Positions 27,715 through 37,145 are shown, numbered from the stretch's first letter. The stretch is DNA of 64,000 bases from Streptomyces sp. SAI-127 (GCF_029894425.1 NZ_JARXYJ010000001.1:9444501-9508500); one strand, 5' to 3'. A program made the numbers and translations. Notes: generated from the letters alone by a model not told the origin.

Positions 27715-29319
27715 GTGAATGTCACGACTCCGGCAACCGGGTCGGCGGACCGGCGGGCGGCCACGCTCGTCATGGCCTGCCTCGGCGCCTTCGTCGCCTA
27801 TCTGCCGGTCACCACGGTCGCCGTGAGCCTGCCCGCGATCCAGTCGGCGCTCGGCGCGACGACCGCCCAACTGTCATGGGTCCAGGACGCGTTCGTCCTG
27901 CCCATGGCCGCGTTCATCCTGACCGCAGGTGTCGTCGGCGACGTCCACGGGCGCAAGAAGGTGTTCCAGGCAGGGCTGCTGTTCTCCGCGGCCGGTGCCG
28001 TCGTCGCGCTCACCGCACAGTCGGTGCGGGTGCTGTGGATCGGGCAGGCCCTCGCCGGACTCGGCGCGGCCACGCTGCTGCCCATCACGCTGGCGCTGAT
28101 CAGTCACGCGGTGCCCGACCCTCGGGAGCGCGGAAAGTTCATCGGCCTGTGGGCCACCTCGCTCATGGCGGCGCTGGCCGTCGGACCGATCGTCGCCGGA
28201 GTGATCCTCGACCACTTCGCCTGGCGCTGGATCTACCTGCTGGCGATCCCCGTCTCGTTGCTCGCGACCGTCTTCGCGGCACGGCTGCTGACCGACTCGC
28301 GCGCGCCCTACGAGCGGCGGCTGGACTGGCCCGGCCAGATCACCGCCACGCTGGCGGTCACCGCCCTGGTCTACGGCGTCATCGAGGGCGGCGCCGACTC
28401 CTTCACCGCCCCGAAGGTGCTGACGGCCCTCGCGGTGGCCGTCGTGGCCGGTGTCGCCTTCGTGCTCGCCGAGCGGCGCAGCGACAGCCCGATGCTCGAC
28501 CTCGCGCTGTTCCGCAGCCCGGCCTTCACCGCGACCACGCTCGTCGCGATGATCGCCTTTCTCGCACTGATCGGCTTCTTCTTCCTGCTCAGCCTCTACT
28601 TCGGGATGGTGCAGCATCTCGACACCCTGCAGGCGGGCTGGCGGATGCTGGTGGTGACCGCCTGCTCCATCCTGGTCGGCGGGCCCGTCGGACGCCTCAT
28701 GCACCGGGTCTCCGCGCGCGTGCTGATCACGGTCGGTCTGCTGGTCGTCTCCGCCTCGCTGTTCTCGCTGACCGGTGTCGGCGCGGACACCTCCTTCGTC
28801 TCGCTGGCCTGGCGGCTGGCGCCGCTGGGGCTGGGAATGGGGGCCGTCATGACGCCGATGACCGCGACGGCCGTGGCCTCCGTGCCGCATCACCTGGCCG
28901 GTATGGCCGCGGCGGGCAACAACGCCTTCCGCCAGCTCGGCGGTGCGCTCGGCCCGGCCGTCCTGGGGGCGCTGCTGACCACGCGGGCACTGGACAGCTT
29001 CCCGGCTCACCTCGCCGACGCCGGGGTGACCGGGACGGCGGGCGAGCGGATCGAGACCGCGGCTGACCAAGGAGGCCTGGGCGCGGTCGCCGGGCTCGAC
29101 CTCGGTGCGGACACGGGGCACGTCATGGGGGCCCTGGGGGAGGCCTTCCTGGACGGGCTGCGGCTGTGCCTGACGGTCGCGGGGTCGCTCACACTGCTGG
29201 CCGCGGTGGTGGCCGTCGTGCTGCTGCGCCGGCCCCGGACTGCGGGGGCGGGCCACACGCAGATCGCCGCGTCGGGTGGGGCGGGGGGTGCGGCGTCCGT
29301 CGAGGTGGTTGAGGTGTGA
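27715..29319 (+). CDS. DHA2 family MFS exporter (EmrB/QacA type)
   Basis: A GTG at 27715 with GAGGAG eight bases upstream gives 534 residues; the open frame extends 43 codons further but without a start signal. Fourteen hydrophobic helices are visible. Motif A-like GVVGDVHGRKKVFQAGLLFS follows helix 2, and motif C-like ALAVGPIVAGVILDHFAWRW lies in helix 5. It would export drugs or metabolites by proton antiport. The divergent Lrp-type regulator is its likely controller. Confidence 0.9.
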   Translation: MNVTTPATGSADRRAATLVMACLGAFVAYLPVTTVAVSLPAIQSALGATTAQLSWVQDAFVLPMAAFILTAGVVGDVHGRKKVFQAGLLFSAAGAVVALTAQSVRVLWIGQALAGLGAATLLPITLALISHAVPDPRERGKFIGLWATSLMAALAVGPIVAGVILDHFAWRWIYLLAIPVSLLATVFAARLLTDSRAPYERRLDWPGQITATLAVTALVYGVIEGGADSFTAPKVLTALAVAVVAGVAFVLAERRSDSPMLDLALFRSPAFTATTLVAMIAFLALIGFFFLLSLYFGMVQHLDTLQAGWRMLVVTACSILVGGPVGRLMHRVSARVLITVGLLVVSASLFSLTGVGADTSFVSLAWRLAPLGLGMGAVMTPMTATAVASVPHHLAGMAAAGNNAFRQLGGALGPAVLGALLTTRALDSFPAHLADAGVTGTAGERIETAADQGGLGAVAGLDLGADTGHVMGALGEAFLDGLRLCLTVAGSLTLLAAVVAVVLLRRPRTAGAGHTQIAASGGAGGAASVEVVEV

Positions 29320-29517
29320 CGGGCCGGGGTGGGTGGTGGGGGCCGGTCCAGCGGTGTGCGTTGGCGGGGCGTTGCTGCAGCGGGTTGCGGTGTTGTCTGG
29401 GCGTCGGCCTGGACTGGGTGGTGGGGCCGGTGCCCCCGTACCCCCTGTCCCCGCCCCCGCCCGCCCCGCCCTCCGCCACCACCGTTGACCTCCCCGCCCC
29501 CTGGGTACCCGTGCGCC

Positions 29518-31251
29518 ATGAGCTCCCCCTTCTCGCCCCATGCGCTGCACGACTACGCGCTGTTGGCCGACGGAGAGCGTGGGGCGCTCATCGGGCCCGA
29601 CGGCGCCATCGGGTGGCTGTGTGCGCCCGCCTGGCACGACGAGGCTGTCTTCAGCGACCTGGTCGGGGGACGGGGCGCGTACGCCATCACTCCCACCGGC
29701 CGGTACGTCTTCGGTGGCTACTACGAAGAGGGCACGCTCATCTGGCGCAGCCGCTGGGTCACCGACGGCGGAATCGTCGAGTGCCGTGAGGCGCTGGCCT
29801 TCCCCGGCGACCCGGACCGGTTCGTCCTGCTGCGGCAGCTGCGCGCGGTCGACGGGCCGGCCCGCCTCTCCGTGCTCCTCGACCCGCACAGCGGGTACGG
29901 CACAGCTCCGGTCGAGTCCGTCCGCCGCAGCGACGAGGGAGTATGGGAACTACGCACGGGCAGGCACCGGTTGCGCTGGCAGGGCGCCCCACAGGCCGTC
30001 GCCGGGGAGCGCGGTCTCACCGCCGACATCGAGCTGAAGCCAGGCGATCGGCATGAACTGGTCCTGGAGTGCGCCGTAGCCCCACTGCCCGCCGGCCTTC
30101 CGCAGCCTGAGCAGGCCTGGGCGGCGACCGAAGCGGCCTGGCACGAGACGGTCCCCGCGCTCGACGACACCGTCGCACCCGGAGACGCGCGGCGGGCGTG
30201 CGCCGTCCTGCGCGGCCTCACCACCCGTGGCGGGGGCATGGTCGCGGCGGCGACGACCAGCCTGCCCGAGCGCGCCGAGGAGGGCCGCAACTACGACTAC
30301 CGGTACGTGTGGATCCGCGACCAGAGCTACGCCGGACAGGCCGCTGCCGCCGTAGGAGCCCACGACCTCCTCGACGCCGCCGTCTGTTTCGTCACCGCAC
30401 GCCTGCACGCGGACGGCCCTAGCCTGGTGCCCGCCTACACCGTGCACGGCGACCCGGTCCCCGCCCAGCGCGAACTCGACCTGCCCGGATACCCCGGCGG
30501 CTTCGACCGCGTCGGCAACCAGGTCGGCGAGCAGTTCCAGCTCGACTGCTTCGGCGAGGCCCTGCTGCTGCTCGCGGCCGCCGAACGCCACGGGCGTCTC
30601 GACGAGGGGCACTGGAAGGCCGTCGAGACCGCCGTGCGGGCCGTCGCCGACCGCTGGCGCCAACCGGACGCCGGTATCTGGGAGTTGAGCGACCGGCTCT
30701 GGACCCACAGCAGGCTCATCTGCGTCGCCGGTCTACGGGCCGTGGCCGCCGCGGCGCCCCGCCGTCCACTCGCCGACACCTGCACCGCCCTGGCCGACAC
30801 CCTCCTCGACGCCGCCGGGCGAACCTGCCTCCACCCCGACGGCCACTGGCAGCGCACCCCCGACGACCCATCGGTGGACGCCGCCCTGCTGCTGCCCGGA
30901 GTGCGCGGCGCCCTGCCCGCCGCCGACCCGCGCACCCGGGCCACCCTCGCCGCGTGCCGCCGCGAACTGGCCGACGAGCACTTCCTCTACCGCTTCCGCC
31001 ACGACGAGCGCCCTCTGGAAGAGGCCGAGGGTGCCTTCCTGCTGTGCGGGTTCGTCATGGCGCTCGCCGAACACCAGCAGGGCCGGACCGTCGAGGCGTA
31101 CCGCTGGTTCGAACGCAACCGCGGTGCCTGCGGCGCGTCCGGCCTGTACGCCGAGGAGTTCGACATCGCCCAGCGCCAGCTGCGCGGCAACCTCCCGCAG
31201 GCCTTCGTCCACGCACTGCTGCTGGAGACGGCCGCCCGGCTCGGTGAGTGA
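29518..31251 (+). CDS. Glycoside hydrolase family 15 (glucoamylase/trehalase-like)
   Basis: The ATG at 29518 gives 577 residues and begins MSSPFSPHALHDYALLADGE, the usual GH15 start (DYALLxDxxxGALIGPDGAIGWLC). An N-terminal beta-sandwich (~1-220) precedes the (alpha/alpha)6 barrel. GRNYDYRYVWIRDQSY marks the substrate-binding loop, and DAGIWELSD carries the conserved Glu that acts as general acid. Bacterial members of this type include trehalases and glucan hydrolases, so the substrate is open. No signal peptide is present, so it acts in the cytoplasm. No clear ribosome-binding site precedes the ATG. Confidence 0.87.
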   Translation: MSSPFSPHALHDYALLADGERGALIGPDGAIGWLCAPAWHDEAVFSDLVGGRGAYAITPTGRYVFGGYYEEGTLIWRSRWVTDGGIVECREALAFPGDPDRFVLLRQLRAVDGPARLSVLLDPHSGYGTAPVESVRRSDEGVWELRTGRHRLRWQGAPQAVAGERGLTADIELKPGDRHELVLECAVAPLPAGLPQPEQAWAATEAAWHETVPALDDTVAPGDARRACAVLRGLTTRGGGMVAAATTSLPERAEEGRNYDYRYVWIRDQSYAGQAAAAVGAHDLLDAAVCFVTARLHADGPSLVPAYTVHGDPVPAQRELDLPGYPGGFDRVGNQVGEQFQLDCFGEALLLLAAAERHGRLDEGHWKAVETAVRAVADRWRQPDAGIWELSDRLWTHSRLICVAGLRAVAAAAPRRPLADTCTALADTLLDAAGRTCLHPDGHWQRTPDDPSVDAALLLPGVRGALPAADPRTRATLAACRRELADEHFLYRFRHDERPLEEAEGAFLLCGFVMALAEHQQGRTVEAYRWFERNRGACGASGLYAEEFDIAQRQLRGNLPQAFVHALLLETAARLGE

Positions 31252-31320
31252 GCCGCGCGCCCGCCTCCAGCTGTTCCAGACGTGTCCTGGACGGTTGGGG
31301 CGACGATACGGCTGTGGAGG

Positions 31321-31698
31321 TCAGCCGCCCCCCGGCCCGCCACTGCCGAACGAGCCGCTGCTGCCCTCGTTCCAACGAGGCCGCTCTCCTGCCGGGCCCG
31401 TCCGGGTCGGACTGTTGCCGTGGCCCGGAAGCTCGTGCGGGGTCAACCGGGTGTCGCTCCTGGGCACCTCGTCGGGCTCCCGGTTCTCCCTGACCTCACG
31501 GACCGGTCCGCCCTCCGGCAGCCTCGGCTGTTCCTCGGGGGTGGGCGGCGGCGACTCGCGGCGCTTGACGCGGATACCCAGCCAGAAGGCGCCGATCAGC
31601 ACGGCCACGACCACGACACCCGCCGCGATCACTCCCGCCGCAAGGGCGCCCCGGCCCGCGGCCATGTCCATCCATTCGGTGTTCAGGGCTTGGTTCAT
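31321..31698 (-). CDS. DUF6479-like single-pass membrane protein
   Basis: The 125-residue protein has one helix near the N terminus (ALAAGVIAAGVVVVAVLIGA) followed by FWLGIRVKRRES. A Pro- and Glu-rich tail comes next, with EEQPRLPEGGPVREVRENRE, then PDEVPRSDTRLTPHELPGHG. This tail is typical of a Streptomyces family of unknown function. The last 35 residues are Gly/Ser-rich. It is divergent from the copper-binding protein gene. Confidence 0.7.
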   Translation of the reverse strand: MNQALNTEWMDMAAGRGALAAGVIAAGVVVVAVLIGAFWLGIRVKRRESPPPTPEEQPRLPEGGPVREVRENREPDEVPRSDTRLTPHELPGHGNSPTRTGPAGERPRWNEGSSGSFGSGGPGGG

Positions 31699-31805
31699 GC
31701 CACGCGAGTACCCCTGGCACCCCGGGTGAACCGACTCGTCCTCCGGACGGAGGAAACCCCGGGAACACCGGGTTTGGCTGCTCGGAGCGAGGCTACCCGC
31801 CTGGT

Positions 31806-32180
31806 GTGACGACTTCGACTTCCCAGCAGGAGCTCTTCCGGTTCCTGGAGGACCGCTTCGCGTGCGCCCAGGCGTGCACCGAGTGCGCGCGGGCCTGTGC
31901 GCTGCGTGCGAGCCTGGTCGATCCGGACGGGACCGAGGAGCAGGAACTACTGCGACGCAAGGGCATCATGTGCGCCGAGGTGTGCGACGCCACCTGCCGT
32001 GTGCTGTCCGAGGACAACCATCTCGACGAGGCCGGCATCCGTGTCCAGCTGGAATGGTGCCGGTCGGTCTGCCTGGAGTGCGCGCAGGTCCTTGACCGGC
32101 ATGCCGGCGCCGAGGACGCCGCCAAGGCGTGCCGCGAGTGCGCCCAGGCGTGCACGGACTTCATGGCGACCCTCGTCTGA
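31806..32180 (+). CDS. Four-helix-bundle copper-binding protein (DUF326, Csp-like)
   Basis: The GTG start gives 124 residues with cysteines lined along helices: FACAQACTECARACALRA, KGIMCAEVCDATCRVL, WCRSVCLECAQVL, and ACRECAQACTDF. Thirteen cysteines in CxxxC spacing on four helices is the pattern of Csp proteins, which store many Cu(I) ions in the core of the bundle. There is no signal peptide, so this is a cytosolic form, probably protecting against copper. It is divergent from the DUF6479 gene. Confidence 0.85.
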   Translation: MTTSTSQQELFRFLEDRFACAQACTECARACALRASLVDPDGTEEQELLRRKGIMCAEVCDATCRVLSEDNHLDEAGIRVQLEWCRSVCLECAQVLDRHAGAEDAAKACRECAQACTDFMATLV

Positions 32181-32276
32181 AAGAGCCTATGGAGCCCTCC
32201 TGGCCGTTCCCAATTTCTGGAACACGTTCTACGGTGTGCGCCGTCAGGACCGGTTCAGGGGAGCCCTGGAGGCGCC

Positions 32277-33455
32277 GTGCATCTCGACCACACACCCGAG
32301 CAGCAGCGGCTGCGCACCGAACTGCGCACCTACTTCGCCGAGCTCGTCCCGGACAACGCGCACGCCCGCTTCACCGACCGCGACGCCCAGAAGCGCTTCT
32401 ACCGTGACACCATCCGGCGCCTCGGAACGGACGGCTGGCTCGGCGTCGGCTGGCCCAAGGAGTACGGCGGCCGCGGCCTGACCGCCATGGAACAGTTCAT
32501 CTTCTTCGACGAGGCCGCCCAGGCCGGCGTACCGCTGCCGCTGATGGCCCTCAACACCGTCGGACCGACGATCATGCGGTACGGCACCGAGGAGCAGAAG
32601 TCCTGGTTCCTGCCGCGCATCCTCTCCGGGGAGATCGACTTCGCGATCGGCTACAGCGAGCCCGGCGCGGGTACCGACCTGGCCTCCCTGAAGACGCGCG
32701 CGGTGCGGGACGGCGACGAGTACGTCGTCAACGGGCACAAGATCTGGACCACCAACGGCGACACCGCCGACTGGGTCTGGCTCGCCGTGCGCACCGATCC
32801 GGACGCCCCGCCGCACAAGGGCATCACCATGCTCCTGATGCCGACCACCGACCCCGGCTACTCCTGCACCGTCATCAACACCCTCGCCTCGCACGACACC
32901 ACGGCCAGCTACTACGAGAACGTCCGCGTCCCCGTCTCGCACCGGGTCGGCGAGGAGAACCAGGGCTGGCGGCTGATCACCAACCAGCTCAACCACGAGC
33001 GGGTCACCCTCGCCGCCCACGGCACCATGGCGATCCGCGCCCTGCAGAACGTGCAGCGCTGGGCCATGGAGACCAAGCTCGCCGACGGCCGCCGCGTGAT
33101 CGACCTGCCGTGGGTGCGCCGCCGCCTCGCCCAGACCCACACCCGCCTCGACGCGCTCAAGCTCCTGAACTGGCGGATGGTGGGCGCCGTGGAGGACGGC
33201 ACCCTCACCCCGCAGGACGCCTCCGCGGTCAAGGTCTACGGCTCCGAGGCCCGCCGGGACGCCTACGCGTGGCTCATGGAGATCGTCGCGGCGGCCGGCG
33301 CACTGAAGGAGGGCTCTGCGGGTGATGTCCTCCACGGCGAGCTGGAACGTGGCTACCGCTCGGCGGTGATCTTCACCTTCGGCGGGGGCAACAACGAGAT
33401 CCAGCGGGAGATCATCTCGTGGATCGGTCTGGGTATGCCGCGGGTACGGCGATAG
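32277..33455 (+). CDS. Acyl-CoA dehydrogenase family protein
   Basis: The GTG start gives 392 residues, a normal length. The helical N-terminal domain contains GWPKEYGGRGLTAMEQFIFF. The FAD-binding middle reads FAIGYSEPGAGTDLASLKTR with NGHKIWTTNG, and the C-terminal helices end FGGGNNEIQREIISWIGLGM. It would oxidise an acyl-CoA to the enoyl-CoA with FAD; many relatives in actinobacteria act on steroid or branched acyl groups. It is a single gene at the edge of the region with weaker codon bias. Confidence 0.88.
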   Translation: MHLDHTPEQQRLRTELRTYFAELVPDNAHARFTDRDAQKRFYRDTIRRLGTDGWLGVGWPKEYGGRGLTAMEQFIFFDEAAQAGVPLPLMALNTVGPTIMRYGTEEQKSWFLPRILSGEIDFAIGYSEPGAGTDLASLKTRAVRDGDEYVVNGHKIWTTNGDTADWVWLAVRTDPDAPPHKGITMLLMPTTDPGYSCTVINTLASHDTTASYYENVRVPVSHRVGEENQGWRLITNQLNHERVTLAAHGTMAIRALQNVQRWAMETKLADGRRVIDLPWVRRRLAQTHTRLDALKLLNWRMVGAVEDGTLTPQDASAVKVYGSEARRDAYAWLMEIVAAAGALKEGSAGDVLHGELERGYRSAVIFTFGGGNNEIQREIISWIGLGMPRVRR

Positions 33456-33475
33456 CTTGCTGTGACGAGGATTTT

Positions 33476-33697
33476 GTGGACCTGGCTCCGCCGGGAGACG
33501 CTGCCGCGACGGAAGCCCTTGGCGAACACAGCGCTGCCCCCCAGCACGCGGAAACCCCAACAGCCGCGGACCTGGCACTCACTGACTGGGAACCCTTCGA
33601 CCCGCTCGTCCACCACGCGCACGTACAGCGACGCCTCCCCACTCACAGCCGCCGGCCACATCCTGGCGGTGGAGCGCAGAAGGCGGCCCGGCGATGA
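33476..33697 (+). CDS. Small hypothetical protein opening a helicase operon
   Basis: A GTG at 33476 preceded by GAGGA gives 73 residues, starting VDLAPPGDAAATEALGEHSA and ending in a basic tail (RRPHPGGGAQKAARR). The acidic-to-basic layout and the phrase DLALTDWEPFDPLVHHAHVQ suggest a small DNA- or protein-binding factor, but no family was recognised. Its stop overlaps the next start as ATGA, indicating translational coupling in a three-gene operon with the helicase. Confidence 0.55.
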   Translation: MDLAPPGDAAATEALGEHSAAPQHAETPTAADLALTDWEPFDPLVHHAHVQRRLPTHSRRPHPGGGAQKAARR

Positions 33698-34224
33698 GAA
33701 GGCAGCACGCCGTAGAAATCATTCTCACGAGGCCGGTTACCCGAGCGGAGCCGCAAAGAGCCTGTCGGAGGGTGCCGCTCGCGACGAACGCGGCCTGGAC
33801 CCGCCTGATGGCTGTGCGCACGGCCAAGTCACCGGGACGCGCGTTGCGGTCACTCCGCTGCGAACTCGATCGGCTCCTGCCCATCGACGTCTTGACGTCC
33901 CGCTACCCCGACGCATCGGGCCATGTCCTGCTCAACGTCGCGTTCACCCGCGCCATGCGCTCCGTGATCGGCCAGGCCGCGACAGCTCAAGGGCGGAAGC
34001 CCGCAGACTTCGTAGCCCGAACCGCCGTGGAAGCAGTTGGACGGGACCAGAGAGCTCGCACCTGGCTCCTGACCACCCAGCTCGAGGGCCTCCTCGCCCA
34101 TCACACCCCTGAAGCCGTACTCGCCTGCGCGGCACGTGCCTTGCTCGACCACCAGCGCCCAACTTCGAACTCCTCAAGCGACGTGGACGACAGGCCGCGA
34201 AGCGCCGCACGTACGACCCCTTGA
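33694..34224 (+). CDS. Hypothetical protein cotranscribed with a UvrD-like helicase
   Basis: The 176-residue protein is basic in its first third. It has a predicted helical core (CELDRLLPIDVLTSRYPDAS, FTRAMRSVIGQAATAQG, ARTWLLTTQLEGLLAHHTPE) and a Ser/Arg-rich tail. No signal or membrane segment is present and no family was recognised. Its ATG overlaps the upstream small gene (ATGA) and its stop is 24 bases before the helicase start. It is therefore likely an accessory protein of the helicase. Third-position GC is lower than in most neighbours, hinting at transfer. Confidence 0.6.
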   Translation: MRRQHAVEIILTRPVTRAEPQRACRRVPLATNAAWTRLMAVRTAKSPGRALRSLRCELDRLLPIDVLTSRYPDASGHVLLNVAFTRAMRSVIGQAATAQGRKPADFVARTAVEAVGRDQRARTWLLTTQLEGLLAHHTPEAVLACAARALLDHQRPTSNSSSDVDDRPRSAARTTP

Positions 34225-34248
34225 CCCTTCTGCACCGCGGAGCTCCTG

Positions 34249-35709
34249 TTGCACACGCCGACCGACGAACAGGCCCACGCCGTCGACGCCTTCCGGGAGG
34301 GCCACCACTTGGTGCTGCAGGCGGGCGCCGGCACTGGCAAGACCAGCACGCTGGGGCTGCTGGCCGCGAGTACTCGACGCCGAGGCCGCTATCTCGCTTT
34401 CAACAAGGACATTGCCGACGACGCCGCCGCCCGGTTCCCGCGCTCCATGCAGTGCAGGACAGCGCACGCTACTGCCTTCGCAGCCGTCGGCCACCAGTTC
34501 GCCCGTCGGCTCAGCAGCCCGCGCCAGCCGGCCTGGCGGATCGGGCACGCCCTCGGCGTCGGATCCCCCGTCCGCATCGGTGACCACGAGATCAGCCACC
34601 GGACCCTGTCCCACACTGTGCTGCGTACGGTCACCCGCTTCTGCCAGTCCGCCGACAAAGTCCCGGCTCCCCACCACGTGCCGGCGCTCCGCAGGCTGGT
34701 TACTCCGAACGAGCGTGCCCAACTCGTGGAAGCCGTCATGCCGTTCGTCGGAAAGGCATGGAAGGATCTGCAGAATCCCGATGACGGCGTGGTCCGCTTC
34801 GAACACGACCACTACCTGAAGATGTGGGCCCTGACCGAGCCGAAGATCCAGGCCGACTTCCTCCTCCTCGACGAGGCCCAGGACACCAATCCCGTCTTGG
34901 AGCAGGTCTTCGCCGCCCAGCGCGGTCACGCCCAGCTGGTCATGGTCGGCGACTCCGCCCAGGCCATCTACGGGTGGCGCGGGGCCCGGGACGTGATGAC
35001 AGGCTTCGACGCCACCCACCTCACATTGACCCGCTCCTTCCGCTTCGGCCCGCTCCTCGCCGAACAAGCCAACCGGTGGCTCGCGCTCACCGACGCGCCG
35101 ATCCGGCTGACCGGTTCCGACACCATTCCCACGAAGGTCGGCCAGGTCACGCGTCCGAACGCGGTGCTGTGGCGCACCAACATCGGCGCCATGACCGAAG
35201 TCATAGGGCAGTTGGAAACCGGCCGCCGGGTAGCTCTGGCCCGGGGCGGGCAGACACTTCTCGCGCTGGCGCGCGCCGCCCGGGATCTCAAGGAGGGCCG
35301 ACGAACATCCCATCCCGAACTGGTGCTCTTCGCCTCATGGGGTGAATTGCAGGAGTACGCGGAATACGATCCCGCCGGCCGAGATCTCCAGCCGTTCGTG
35401 GAGCTCGTCGACACCCACGGGCCCGAAGCCATCATCGCGGCCGTCAACGCGCTGACCGGCGAAGACAAAGCCGAGGTGACGGTTTCCACCGCTCACAAGG
35501 CAAAAGGCCGAGAATGGCTCGAGGTCAGAATTGCCGACGACTTTCTGCCGCCGCCGGACAGCGATCAACTGGACGACAGGGGCCACCCGATCCCGGAACC
35601 TGTCAGCGAAACGGACGCCCGTCTCGCCTACGTCGCCGTCACTCGCGCCCGGCATCAACTGGACCTCGGAGGGCTCGCATGGATCGAGAACCAACCAGCC
35701 TTTCGATGA
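34249..35709 (+). CDS. UvrD/Rep-type (Fbh1-like) superfamily 1 DNA helicase
   Basis: A TTG start with GGAG six bases upstream gives 486 residues. All SF1A motifs are visible: Walker A QAGAGTGKTSTL (about 24-35), motif II LLLDEAQDTNPVL, motif III MVGDSAQAIYGWRGA, motif IV LTRSFRF, motif V STAHKAKGREW, and motif VI YVAVTRARHQLDLG. It is shorter than UvrD and resembles the compact Fbh1-like helicases that unwind DNA or strip recombinase filaments. As the third gene after two unknown small proteins, it may belong to a repair, plasmid-maintenance or defence module. Confidence 0.85.
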   Translation: MHTPTDEQAHAVDAFREGHHLVLQAGAGTGKTSTLGLLAASTRRRGRYLAFNKDIADDAAARFPRSMQCRTAHATAFAAVGHQFARRLSSPRQPAWRIGHALGVGSPVRIGDHEISHRTLSHTVLRTVTRFCQSADKVPAPHHVPALRRLVTPNERAQLVEAVMPFVGKAWKDLQNPDDGVVRFEHDHYLKMWALTEPKIQADFLLLDEAQDTNPVLEQVFAAQRGHAQLVMVGDSAQAIYGWRGARDVMTGFDATHLTLTRSFRFGPLLAEQANRWLALTDAPIRLTGSDTIPTKVGQVTRPNAVLWRTNIGAMTEVIGQLETGRRVALARGGQTLLALARAARDLKEGRRTSHPELVLFASWGELQEYAEYDPAGRDLQPFVELVDTHGPEAIIAAVNALTGEDKAEVTVSTAHKAKGREWLEVRIADDFLPPPDSDQLDDRGHPIPEPVSETDARLAYVAVTRARHQLDLGGLAWIENQPAFR

Positions 35710-36236
35710 CGCCTGACAAACCGACGCACAAGGCGGACCCGTAACTGGGCCAATCGCTGTGATTTTTGGCTCTGGCAGAGCCACCTTGAGAAGGCGTGAT
35801 CTCCTGAATCCCGTTCCGTCAGGCCGGTTCGCGGCCCAGCGACCTCGCCTGCCGGAAGCACTCGTACAGCCCATCGAAGACATGCCCGGTAACGGTCACG
35901 GTCGCTGGTTACGCTGCGGTCATGCGGACACCGGCGAAGACTGATCTGACGGGGCGGGCCAGGCTGCGCGAGACGGTCTCGTCCTCCTGGCCAGTGGCGG
36001 CTCCTCTCCGCCCTTGCGCCTGCGGGGGAACAGGCCGACACCTCATCGCGTGGCGGTCCGCTCGACGACGTACTGGCCGACAGCGGGCGCCACACAGCGG
36101 CCGTTACGGTCTCAATCGCGTTCGGAGCCGTATGACGTTTCATGGCCTGGGCCGGACAGGGCATAGGCGATCACCAGATCTGTGAGAGACAGAGGCTCCA
36201 CACCCATCAGGTCCTGGCGGGAGGCAGGCTGCTCGC
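35710..36236. other. Gene-poor gap after the helicase operon
   Basis: This 527-base stretch has weak codon bias in all frames and looks like decayed sequence. The only suggestive item is a 31-codon frame on the minus strand (36207 to 36112) just after the channel gene stop, reading MGVEPLSLTDLVIAYALSGP and ending YGSERD; it has only a weak ribosome-binding site (AGGA). No terminator or repeat stood out. Confidence 0.4.
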
Positions 36237-37115
36237 TCAAGACTGAGCGCCGTCGCGGCCGTGGTCGGCGGCATACGCGGCGAACACTTCCGTCGGCGGG
36301 CCGCCCGTACGGAGGAAACGCTGGTCGAGGATGTCGGCGAGGTCTTTCAGCGCCCCGGCGAGCAGGGTGCCGGCCAGTCGCACCTCCGGCCGTCCAGCCG
36401 CCTCCCCGCGCTGGGCCAGCACGGCGGCGTAACCGATCATGGCCGCCAGCGACGAATGGTCCTCCCCGTCATGGAAGTAGTACGCCTCGGCGTACTGGGT
36501 GAAGTCGATGCGGACCCGCACGACTTCAGTGGACAGGCTGTCCAGCAGCAGTGCCCCCGAGGTGCAGTCGATCTGCCGCGTTGCCGGATCCGCGTCGCGC
36601 AGCAGAGCCAGTCGGATGGCCAGGACCCTCCTGCGGGTCAGCGCCGGGTAGATCTCCAATACCCAGGAGACGGTGGCCGTCAGGAGGGCGAAACCGACAA
36701 GGGCTTCGAGCGGTGAGACCAGACGGAGCCATCCCTCGGCCGGCGCGATGTCGCCCAACCCGAGGGTGGCCACCGTGACGAGCGACAGGTACAGGGCATC
36801 GAGCAGCGCCGGCTCCTGCGCCGCCCTGGAACCGGGGGAGAACGTGAATGCCCCCGGCATGTGGGGCCAGTAGACGATCGCCCAGCCAAGGACGACCATG
36901 ACGGCCCACATGCCCACGACCGTCACCATGGCGAGCGGCCCGACGAGCCCCACTACGCGCCCGGGTGCACGAAAACGCCGGGCAAGTCGCCACAGCGCTG
37001 TCATCACGAGGCGGCTCAGACCACCGTGCCGGGTGGGGTGCCACAGCGTATGGAACAGGTCCCGCAAGGTGACCATGACGAGCGCGGCGCCGACAAGCGA
37101 CACCAACCACTTCAT
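36237..37115 (-). CDS. Potassium channel-like membrane protein (two-helix pore family)
   Basis: An ATG at 37115 with AGGGAGA upstream gives 292 residues. Three or four helices (LVSLVGAALVMVTL, VVGLVGPLAMVTVVGMWAVM and others) lead to the pore segment LYLSLVTVATLGLGDIAPAE, where TLGLGD stands in place of the usual TVGYGD filter. A further helix (ALVGFALLTATVSWVLEI) follows, then a cytoplasmic C-terminal domain of ~130 residues. The altered filter makes K+ selectivity uncertain. It converges on the helicase operon across the gap. Confidence 0.75.
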   Translation of the reverse strand: MKWLVSLVGAALVMVTLRDLFHTLWHPTRHGGLSRLVMTALWRLARRFRAPGRVVGLVGPLAMVTVVGMWAVMVVLGWAIVYWPHMPGAFTFSPGSRAAQEPALLDALYLSLVTVATLGLGDIAPAEGWLRLVSPLEALVGFALLTATVSWVLEIYPALTRRRVLAIRLALLRDADPATRQIDCTSGALLLDSLSTEVVRVRIDFTQYAEAYYFHDGEDHSSLAAMIGYAAVLAQRGEAAGRPEVRLAGTLLAGALKDLADILDQRFLRTGGPPTEVFAAYAADHGRDGAQS

Positions 37116-37145
37116 TCGTGTCTCCCTACGGCTTGTCTCATAAGA

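Noticed and set aside
29340..29517. Homopyrimidine-rich stretch before the GH15 gene as a regulatory element
   Set aside because: It is a C-rich run with no symmetry or repeat unit that could be tied to a function.
31708..31775. C-rich and G-rich inverted repeats upstream of the Csp-like gene as a CsoR copper operator
   Set aside because: They do not fit the TACCC/GGGTA-type spacing of CsoR sites well; CCTCCG-GA-CGGAGG and a bulged AAACCC/GGGTTT stem are present but cannot be assigned.
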